A stretch of DNA of 64,000 nt. Origin: Diphasiastrum complanatum. Lineage: Eukaryota > Streptophyta > Lycopodiopsida > Lycopodiales > Lycopodiaceae. The stretch is from positions 10,011,806-10,075,805 of the forward strand of contig CM055092.1 in the NCBI GenBank assembly GCA_029204225.1, in the 5' to 3' direction. Each line of letters starts with the position of its first letter. The first letter of the stretch is position 1. Positions 20,438 to 28,432 of this stretch are shown here, piece by piece. The translations under genes were made by a program, and so were the position numbers. The notes below the pieces were generated by a model. That model was not told the DNA's origin and ran no database searches. It was given only the letters and a program-made list of their open reading frames with translations.

Positions 20438-21635
20438 GATGGGCCATGTTAGGCCTAGTAAATCTCCCTGGGGGGCACCTATGCTCCTTGTTGATAAAAA
20501 AGACGGAGGCACTCGTCTTTGTGTGGACTTTAAAAAGTTGAATAAGTTAACGATTAAAAACCGTTATCCTTTGCCGCGAATGGATGAATTGGTTTAAGGT
20601 TTCAGGTGCAAAGTACTTCACCAAAATCGATTTGAGATCAAAAAAATTTTTTCAGGGTATCATCAGATTCGCATAAAGACTGAGGATATTGAAAAAACCG
20701 GGTTTAGAACTAGGTACGGCCATTATGAGTTTCCGGTTTTACCATTTGGCTTAACAAATGCTCCAGCGACTTTCCAGCAGATGATGAACGATCTTCTTCG
20801 TCCATATCTGGGAAAGTTCGTAATAGTCTACTTAGATGATATTCTCATCTATAGTAAGACCTTGGAGGAGTATGAGGAGCATCTCAGGATTGTCTTAAAG
20901 TTACTTAGACAAGAGAAGCTTTTTGCCAAGGAATCCAAATGTGTGTTCTTCCAGAAGAGGTTGTTATACCTTGGTCACATTATTTCGGACCATGGGTTGA
21001 AAATTGACCCAAATAAAGTCCGACAGGTACGAGAATGGCCTATTCCTAAAACCATCCGGGAGGTTAAGTCCGTTTTGGGCTTGACGGGGTTTTTTCATAG
21101 ATTCATCTTGAATTATGCATTAATTGCATTGGCCTTGACGAATGTCCTCAGAGGGGCTAAAAGAGTTAGCCGGCACAGTAAGTTCAGTCCTCCAGTTACT
21201 TGGACCGAAGAGTTTAATCAGAGTTTTGAGAACCTCAAATACTGTGTAACTACAGCGCCTATTCTACACATAGTGGATCCTAACAAGCCGTATGTACTTG
21301 AAATGGATGCCAGTGACTATGCTATAGGCGCAGTCCTATATCAGGATGGTAGACCGGTAGCTTTTGAAAGCAAGAAGTTGGATCCTGCTCAAAGACGGTA
21401 TTCCACCTATGACAAGGAAGTTTTTGCTGTCATTAATGCCCTGAAAGTTTGGAGACATTATTTGTATGGCTCCCAGTTTACTATAGTTACTGACCATCGA
21501 GCGTTAAAGTATATTAACGATGCGGTCGACCTTAGAGGTCATAAGGCCAGATGGTCAGAGATGCTCCAAGAATTTCATTATGACATTGAGTATCGGAAGG
21601 GTACCTCTAATAGTGTCACGGATGCCTTAAGCTGA
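20438..21635 (+). pseudogene. Gypsy-2 reverse transcriptase and RNase H
   Basis: RT fingers are readable in fragments ([23 protein letters not shown]). There is a disruption at 20640-20655, where an A7T6 insertion breaks the LRSGYHQIRI block. YLDD lies at 20829-20840. From about 20781 the frame is open to 21635 through IISDHGLKIDPNKVRQV, the RNase H block LEMDASDYAIGAVLYQDG, and the conserved VTDHRALKYIND. The stop at 21633-21635 sits at the usual LSRI position and is probably a mutated Arg codon. Confidence 0.9.
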
Positions 21636-21680
21636 ATTGTAGAGGTTAATCAGTTAAGCTTTTCTGAGATTCAATCTGAG

Positions 21681-22480
21681 TTGTATCTATCCTTAAGAGA
21701 TTTGTGTAAGACCGATAGGTACTTCGGTCGTATTTGGCTAGACGTCCTGGCAGGTTCTTCTAGATCTAGTGATGAGCTTGGAATGCAGGATTCTAAGATT
21801 TCTCCTCAAGACAAGATACAAAGAGACTATTCCATTAGGAATGGGTTACTTTTCTGGAATGGAAAAGTTTGTGTGCCAGAAAATGATGATATAAGGGCCC
21901 AAATCCTGCATGAATGTCATGACAGCTCATATGCAGGGCACCCTGGCACTCAAAGGACGCTTGACTTAGTAAAAAGGAACTTTTACTTGCCAAATTTAAA
22001 AAGTCAAGTGGAGGCATATGTTCGCAAGTGTGCGCAATGCCAAGTTAATAAAGCTGAAAGACTTAAGGCAGCTGGTTTGTTAATGCCCTTGGAAATTCCC
22101 GAAAGAAAGTGAGAAAGCATTTCCATGGACTTTGTGGTTGGGCTACCTTGGACGGGGAAGCAAAATGATGCCATTTGGGTAATAGTTGACAGGTTAATTG
22201 AAATGGTGCAGTTCATACCAACCAAGCAAACTTTCAAAGCTTCTGAACTTGCGCAGTTGAAATGGTGCAGTTCATACCAACCAAGCAAACTTTCAAAGCT
22301 TTTGAACTTGCGCAGCTTTTCGTGGAAAAGTTGTTCAGGTTGTTTGGTTTGCCGAATGACATTGTTAGTGATTGAGATCCAAAGTTCACTGGCAAATTCT
22401 AGCAAGCGTTCTTTGAGAAATTAGAGACCACCCTAAGTTTGGGGTCATCAGATCATCCTGAATCGGATGGTCAGACAGAG
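21681..22480 (+). pseudogene. Gypsy-2 integrase zinc-binding domain and broken core
   Basis: H2C2 zinc-binding domain: HECHDSSYAGHPGTQRT ... CAQCQVNK. A stop at 22110-22112 is followed by the core start (SMDFVVGLPWTGKQNDAIWVIVDRL). A 59-bp tandem duplication (22198-22315) shifts the frame inside the core. Downstream, DPKF and the SSDHPESDGQTERTN block remain, but with stops, including one just before the SMEDMLR segment. It would insert cDNA if intact. Confidence 0.85.
22198..22315. repeat. 59-bp tandem duplication in the Gypsy-2 integrase core
   Basis: TTGAAATGGTGCAGTTCATA... at 22198-22256 is repeated at 22257-22315 with about one mismatch (TTCTGAAC versus TTTTGAAC). Because 59 is not a multiple of 3, it breaks the integrase frame. 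Confidence 0.92.
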
Positions 22481-22495
22481 AGGACAAACTAGTCT

Positions 22496-23221
22496 ATGGA
22501 AGATATGCTTCGGGCATATGTTTCCAGAACACAGTCAGATTGGGAAAGGTACCTTCCAATGATTGAGTTTGTGTATAATAGCGCAAAGCACTCTACGACG
22601 GGTTTTAGTCCATTTTCTCTAATGTATGGTTTCCAGCCTAGGGCTCCCATTTCAGTGGGCCTCAAAGGCCTCAAGGTTAAAGCAGCAGTAGATTTCTTGC
22701 ATGATATGCAAGAAATGTTGCTTGTTGCTCGTGAAAACGTAAAAACGGCTCAGGATGGAGCCCAGTTGTACGCCAATCAAAAGCGACAACCTAGGGTCTA
22801 TGAGGAGGGGGCTTGGGTTAGAATTCTAAAGGATTCTAAGGTACTAAGGACTGGAAAATGTCCTAAGTTATCACCTCGTTATGCAGGGCCATTCCGTATA
22901 GTAAAGAAACTCCATCGGAATGCATACCAGCTGGAACTTCCTCAAGGTGTTAAGGTACATCCAGTTTTTCACATTAGTCGTTTAAAGGAACGACTTGGTG
23001 GAAAGGATGACTTAATGCCTCAGGAGGACTTAGTTCGGCTGGAGGACCTATCATCCTTTGTACCTACTGAACCACAGGCCATTGTTGATGTACGTCAACG
23101 TGGACTCAGGAACCGGCAGGTAACTGAGTACTTGGTTCGTTGGAAAGGAAGTTCTGAGGATGATGACACTTGGGAGAAGGAACATGACCTTAAACTGAGA
23201 TTCCCTGGATTCCTTCCTTAG
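22496..23221 (+). pseudogene. Gypsy-2 integrase C-terminus and chromodomain
   Basis: Open frame carrying the last part of the integrase (FVYNSAKHSTTGFSPF, HPVFHISRLKERL) and a chromodomain (AIVDVRQRGLRNRQVTEYLV, then RWKGSSEDDDTWEKE). The stop at 23219-23221 is the natural polyprotein end, 15 bp before the purine tract. The chromodomain places the family among chromoviruses. Confidence 0.92.
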
Positions 23222-23235
23222 ATAAGGAATTTTTT

Positions 23236-23248
23236 AAGGAAGAGGGAA
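23236..23248 (+). promoter_or_regulatory. Polypurine tract of Gypsy-2
   Basis: AAGGAAGAGGGAA lies directly before the TG of the 3' LTR. Confidence 0.88.
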
Positions 23249-23696
23249 TGTTAGGGACCCAACTCCCTTGGGTCCCAAACCCAGACTTGAGACCAGACAA
23301 TGACTGGGCCTGTAGACTTGACTGGTGACTCATGAACCTGCATGGTTGCCACGTGTCATGATCCAGGAGTGCACATGGCTTGGAGTCTCTCTCCTTGGAG
23401 GTATACAAGGGGAGGAGGACTCATTTGTCGTCCATTCTATCTACCTAGGAAGAGGTGGATGGAGAGCGTGTGCGTGGCCAGGATGTATTGCTAGCGTGAG
23501 GCAGGAGATGGCTGAGAGCCTAGGCGGTGGTATGGGACGCCGTCTGGAATGGAGGTCGGATCCAGCTTGATACGGTCACAGGCCAGGGCACGGTGGGTGG
23601 ACCCGGATTAGGTCCTATGGCGGGGTGGAACGTGAATCGTTCGGTCTCTTGTGATTAACCGGCACCTGGAGGTTTGCAGTAAGTAAGTTTGTAACA
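23249..23696 (+). repeat. 3' LTR of Gypsy-2
   Basis: 448 bp, from TGTTAGGG to GTAACA, after the purine tract. It is followed by CTCCA and resumed hAT-2 coding sequence (CATTCCACGTCTAC), which aligns with the matching hAT-1 region. Confidence 0.95.
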
Positions 23697-24855
23697 CTCC
23701 ACATTCCACGTCTACACCCAATGCGTCCACTAGTGCCCAGCCTGTCGCGTCATCATCCATTCTCGTCTCAGTTGGTGCACCATGTTGGAGGTCCACTACC
23801 CGTCGCCCAGCAGAAAGAGTTTTTAGGCAATAGACCATTCGCGGCGCCCATCAGCCGCACATGGACAGAGAGGCCACACAGGCTGTGGCCAGCTTGATTT
23901 ATGAGCTGAACCTTCCATTTGCCATCACCGACTCTGAGCCCTTCAGAAGGGCATTCCACCTTGCATAGTCTATCAGCCCTAGCTGGAGAATCCCTAGTTC
24001 AGAAGTTGTCCGCACACACATGCTAAGAGATAGGGTCGAGTCCTTGTCTAGAGAGATGGAGCCTCTACGTCACCTCTACGTCGCCACTGGGCCACATACA
24101 GATGCAACGTTATGTCCAATGGTTGGACTGATGTCAGGAGGAGGCCAATCCTCAACATTTTGGTCTCCAGCTGCACGGGCACACAGTTTTTGAGGACCGT
24201 GGATTGTAGCAAGGGGGGGAGAGTCATATCTGCAAAGTTCATGGTTGATGTCATTAGGTCTTCCATCCTGTCCATAGGCCCCCAGCATGTCGTTACGGTG
24301 GTGACGGACAATGCCACCAACTGTCTACAGATGGGTGTCCTCCTAGAGGCCGAGTTCCTCCACATCGTCCATACCCCCTGTGTAGCGCACGACATAGACC
24401 TTCTCATGGGGGACATAGTAGGTGCTTCCCTGGGTTAGAGCCATCGTCCGTGAGGCCCTCTTCCTGGTGACTTTTGTCACCAGGAAGAGGCGTGTTCTTG
24501 CCATGTTCCGGGTGTTTAGCCAGTTGGACCTCAAGAAGCCAGCCCCCACAGGCTTTGCTTTCGACCTAGTGGTCATTGACCGTCTGATCAGGTGCAGGGC
24601 ATAGCTTCTACAGATGGTTGCCAGCGATCTTTGGCGTGCCAATACGTTTCAGAGGATGGGGAGCACTTTTCTTCCACGGTGAGGGGAGATCAGTTCTGGA
24701 GGGATGCGCAAACATTGTCAGGCCTCCTTCGTCCACTCTACATTGTGCTCCACATGGCAGCTGGTTGACAGCGAGGGGTCCACACTTGGACTGGTGTATG
24801 AGCTCATGGACCAGATTGGACAGTTCTTGCAGCTGCCCATCTTGCAGCCAAAGAG
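23697..24855 (+). pseudogene. hAT-2 transposase, exon 1 second half (DUF659 catalytic region)
   Basis: Continues the transposase after Gypsy-2: SRTWTERPHRLW..LIYELNLPFAITDSEP in shifted frames, then SNGWTDVRRRPILNILVSS (from 24117), KFMVDVIRSSILSIGPQH, VVTDNATNC and HTPCVAH. The hAT first catalytic Asp (SDGW in hAT-1) reads Asn here, so the active site appears lost. The exon ends at LQLPILQPKR with a GTAAGCAG donor at 24856. Several frameshifts are present, for example near 24435 and 24680. Confidence 0.8.
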
Positions 24856-24991
24856 GTAAGCAGTATAGTAATGTAATTGCGCTTTATTATTTTCAATGTT
24901 TGCTAGTTTGTTTTTCTGTTGATGTTATCTTTTTCCATATTTTGCTTCGATGTCGTTGTACTTTCTCCAACCCCTTACCTCTCACGTGAAG

Positions 24992-25337
24992 GATGACCGA
25001 GCTGAAGTTCATCTGGGAGACGCGGTGGAACTTCTTTCACAGGAGCCTCCAAAGCGTTGCACACATACTGCACCCCCTCTTCCTCTCTCCAACACAAATC
25101 GCAGACAGGGAGCTTGAGGCGGATTGGCTTGAGTACATCTACAGGGTGGGTCCACACATTGGTTTGGATCATATCAGACTCATGGAGGAGCTAGCTGCAT
25201 TTCGTTTCTGCGTGGGCACGTTCGGTCACCCGGCTGCTTAGGATCCAAAGAGGAGGCAGCTCCCCATTACCTGGTGGACCATGTTTGGTAGCACATATCC
25301 CTCCATACAGCATCTTGCACTGCGTGTCCTTTCACAG
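24992..25337 (+). pseudogene. hAT-2 transposase, exon 2
   Basis: Bounded by a CGTGAAG acceptor and a TTCACAG/GTATGC donor. It codes MTELKFIWETRWNFFHRSLQ, HILHPLF, a stop at 25239 (GHPAA then stop) and then the conserved TWWTMFGSTYPSIQHLALRV. It is part of the C-terminal helical region of hAT transposases. The single stop is the only break seen in this exon. Confidence 0.78.
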
Positions 25338-25414
25338 GTATGCATCTCATCTCATCCTCCCTTGACATTCCACCTGTGCACTTGTGCTAAACCGTTTGAT
25401 TGCATGTACCACAG

Positions 25415-25600
25415 GATTGCGTTGCCTCCGTCTGTGAGCGCAATTGGAGCACATGGGCCCTCATTCACACAAGGAGAAGAAACAGGCTATTAGTGAGTAA
25501 GCTAGAGCGATTGGTGTTTTGTAGCACCAATGCACATCTCGCCAAGAGACTGCCGACCATTACGAGCGCATTGCAAGTGATAGGCTATTCTCCTATATCA
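25415..25600 (+). pseudogene. hAT-2 transposase, exon 3 start (dimerisation domain)
   Basis: After a CCACAG acceptor the exon reads DCVASVCERNWSTWALIHTR and RRRNRL. This is the hAT C-terminal dimerisation signature (SASxCERNWSxxxxIHTKKRNRL). The first Ser-Ala is Val-Ala here. The exon is broken downstream by the second Gypsy fragment. Confidence 0.82.
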
Positions 25601-25667
25601 TGTTGGTTGAGGTCTCACTAATATGTTGGTTTCAATTCATGATCATGATGCTTCCCTAATATGCTCA

Positions 25668-26092
25668 ACCATGGGTTGGAAATTGACCCAAATAAAGTCC
25701 GACAAGTAAGTGAGTGGCCTATCCCTAAAACCATCTGGGAGGTTAAATCCTTTTTGGGCTTTACGGGGTTTTTTCATAGATTCATCTTGAACTATGCATT
25801 AATTGCATTGGCCTTGACGAATGTCCTCAGGGGGGCTAAAAGAGTTAGCCGGCACAGTAAGTTCAGTCCTCCGGTTACTTGGACTGAAGAGTTGAATCAG
25901 AGTTTTGAGAACCTCAAATATTGTGTAACTACAGCGCCTATTCTACACATAGTGGATCCTAACAAGCCGTATGTACTTGAAACGGATGCCAGTGACTATG
26001 CTATAGGCGTAGTCCTATATCAAGATGGTAGACCGGTAGCTTTGAAAGCAAAAAGTTGGACCCGGAGGTTTGCAGTAGGTAAGATTGTAACA
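25668..26092 (+). mobile_element. Deleted Gypsy fragment inside hAT-2 (RT-RNase H joined to LTR end)
   Basis: Bases 25668-26063 match the Gypsy-2 reverse transcriptase and RNase H (DPNKVRQVSEWPIPKT, KYCVTTAPILHIVDPNKPYV, ASDYAIGVVLYQDG). After KSWT the sequence jumps to the last 29 bases of the Gypsy LTR (26064-26092, ending TGTAACA), and hAT-2 coding sequence then resumes. The 5' LTR, gag, protease, integrase and most of the 3' LTR are gone. Confidence 0.88.
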
Positions 26093-26330
26093 CTATCCCA
26101 GCCGGCCTCAGCTTGGGCCCAGCCTAGCCAGCCAGGTGATTTGGATGGGGGTGATGAGGCATTGACAGCTCCCCTCGTCCGCAAGACAGGAAGGCCCAAG
26201 GGTGCACCAAACAAGAAAGGCAAAGCACAGAAACAGCCAGGGAAGAGAGGACGACCTTGCAGATGTAGAGGTGCACAGTCACAGCCAGCTGGAGCAGGTC
26301 TAGTTGGTTTCGCTTGCTTGAGGGCTGATG
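26093..26330 (+). pseudogene. hAT-2 C-terminal tail with AT-hook motifs
   Basis: Open frame coding DLDGGDEALTAPLVRKTGRP and KRGRPCR, two AT-hook-like GRP cores in a basic tail (KTGRPKGAPNKKGKAQKQ). The equivalent tail of hAT-3 has RPIGRPRGFGRGR. AT-hooks bind the minor groove of AT-rich DNA. The position after the dimerisation domain suggests the transposase C-terminus, interrupted from exon 3 by the Gypsy fragment. Confidence 0.6.
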
Positions 26331-27460
26331 CGGAGGCAGATTGGGAGGATGTGGCATATCATGTTCCATGTTTGGCGGCCAGATGGTCGAACATTGTATT
26401 CAGGCCATTTTATATATTGTATCCAGTGTTGGACGCATTTTATTTGTTGTACATTATGTATGTGTCGATGCGTAAATGTTGTGCTCTGTCTTCAATCTCA
26501 AATTGTATGTGCGTGTGTGAATCGTATTCTCAATTAATTTCAGTAGCCATATAGAAAACACTTGACCTTGTCTACAACGCTATGAACCAGTTAAACATTT
26601 GAATAAAATTCCTTCCAATAGATGCTATTCTGCGACAGGGTTTAGGGTTTAGGATGTTAAACAAATAGGACTTGAACTATCAGAAAAAACCTTCGAGCCT
26701 TCTCTTCGAATGCTTGGCGTTTTCTTCTGATAGCACATGCACTTAAAACGATCATCATAACATAGCATAACGATCATTGAGACAAAACATAACATTTCAT
26801 AAACACATACATTACATTGCATTTAAAAAATACAGAGATTACGTTTGTGTTGCACCACACTGTATATTGATTCAAGAGATGTATCAAAATAACATTACGT
26901 ATCCCGCCACATACGGCTGGGTCGGTGTTTTATACAACTATCTAACTATATGTCGCCTCATTTACTGCCGAAAATTACATAAAAACAGTCCGCCACATAT
27001 GGCTGGACCTTATCTAGTCGTAGCATTCCTACGAATCCTCCACTGACTCCTCACCCTGGTCAGGTGCATTGTCCTCTTGCTCTCGCTCTTCCTCCTGGTT
27101 GGCCCGATGAATTTGCACCCTTATCCTGACCATGGCCAGCTGCTGTGCACTGAAGTTAATTCCAATCCGCTGCCCCTCAACCCCCTCGACAGCGGGGGCG
27201 GGGGGCTCATGCTCCAGGGGTCTCAGCTAAGCCTATCGCCGCATCTCCGCAAAGTCTACCTCTTGCTTCCGATGCCTTTCGTTGTGCCTTCGGCCATCTT
27301 CCTCGAGCTTCCTCCTCACTTCGCCCTCGGGCTTCGGTAAATGAGTCCGATAATAATCGAGTTTGACCCCTAACTGGCCCTGCCATGTACGATGAAGATA
27401 TGCTCTATAGAGAAAACGCCTAATATAGTCCATGATAGAGATGTCTAGGGTATCAAGTAA
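26331..27460. other. Mixed noncoding stretch after hAT-2
   Basis: No confident gene. It includes the probable hAT-2 3' flank and a GGGTTTAGGGTTTAGG telomere-like motif at 26639-26654. Two copies of CCGCCACATA(C/T)GGCTGG occur at 26910 and 26990. A minus-strand frame at 27433-27233 encodes a charged peptide ending QEVDFAEMRR. That frame may be the tail of an unrecognised transposon protein, and I cannot assign it. Confidence 0.4.
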
Positions 27461-27834
27461 ATGTGATGCCTGTGAAAACCATGATAAGCGATAGTCCTGA
27501 CTATGAAGCTGCTGAGATGATGTGAGTGTCGCTTGTGTGTATCTCTATGCATCCATGAGAAGCAATCTAAGGCGTTGTATATATGTGATGAGACGAAAGA
27601 TGGCATAAACTTGTAGAGGTGGGACTGCAAATTCTTCTAGGATAATCTGGTGGGACGGAGGGCTTAGCCCGTATATGTGATAGCATAACAACCTGTAGTC
27701 GTGCGATACTAGCCCAATCAACTGAGGTGAGCCCTGGACACCAAGCCTTTGCGGCGTATAATGTTGTCAAACAACCGACACTTACTTGGGGTGTCCCGAA
27801 TAAATCTCTAAAAACAAAATCGCTCAAGCTAGAC

Positions 27835-27845
27835 GAGAGAGAGAG

Positions 27846-27909
<64 letters not shown>
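27835..27909. repeat. (GA)n microsatellite
   Basis: About 70 bases of almost perfect GA dinucleotides with a GAGCGAGA interruption near 27847. No gene crosses it. Confidence 0.95.
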
Positions 27910-27912
<3 letters not shown>

Positions 27913-28432
27913 AGAGTAGAAATAGGAGAGCCTAAGCAAGGGATTGCACCTAGGAGAAATTTCCATCTTAACAATGTATAGTCAAATGAAAAAAAAGAAA
28001 ATAGAAATCAGCGCAAATAAGATAAAGCTACTAGTTTCGACACACCAGCAAGAGTCCTCTTGTCAAAAAATGGTGTCCAGATGGGAAAACAAATCCTACA
28101 CCAGATTGAGGACTATTTTCATATACTCAACACTTGTACGACAAAAAATCTCAAACTTCACGCTACAAGGTGATACATTTACAAAATGTCTTCATTCCCA
28201 ATGTCACAAATGACATTAGCTATATAGGTAATCGTCTGCTTAAAGCAATAAAGATAGTGATGTTTTCTAGAAGAACAAAAATAGAATCTTTGCTCTACAT
28301 GAAACCTTAAGCTTGGTACAAGTTTACAAATTCGCGTACCAGAGAAGCAAGTTTTGTCTTAAGAACAATGTGAAGCCTCTGTTTCAAACCAGAGCTTTGG
28401 TATGTGCTTCAAACAACATAAGGTTCTATGCA
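27910..28432 (-). other. Probable 3' flank / 3' UTR of the ATG18-type gene
   Basis: AT-rich sequence without an open frame of interest, immediately downstream (on the minus strand) of the last possible coding exon. No clear poly(A) signal was identified on the minus strand, so the transcript end is unknown. Confidence 0.4.

Larger units (their letters stand above)
17320..23696 (+). mobile_element. Full-length chromodomain Gypsy retrotransposon Gypsy-2
   Basis: 6377 bp with two 448-bp LTRs, an iMet-type PBS, gag, protease, reverse transcriptase, RNase H, integrase, chromodomain and a purine tract: a chromovirus. By eye the LTRs differ at about 10 of 448 positions, so this is the youngest-looking insertion here. 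Flanks are CTTCG (17315-17319) and CTCCA (23697-23701). The matching hAT-1 sequence reads CTCCC, so the 5-bp target duplication has mutated. Several frameshifts and stops make it non-coding overall. Confidence 0.95.
16110..26640 (+). mobile_element. hAT transposon hAT-2 (interrupted twice by Gypsy insertions)
   Basis: Plus-strand hAT of the hAT-1 family. The 5' noncoding part (16110-16560) shares GCGTTTC..GAAACGC palindromes and the TTTTAACCTAATCC block with hAT-1. The transposase begins at 16582. The element is split by the complete Gypsy-2 (17320-23696) and by a deleted Gypsy fragment (25668-26092). The ends are approximate: terminal inverted repeats were not resolved by eye. Confidence 0.75.

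Noticed and set aside
26639-26654. Interstitial telomere
   Set aside because: Only about two TTTAGGG units are present, too few to call a telomeric array.
27567-27974. Minus-strand frame rich in Ser-Leu repeats
   Set aside because: It is produced by the (GA)n microsatellite at 27835-27909 read in reverse.
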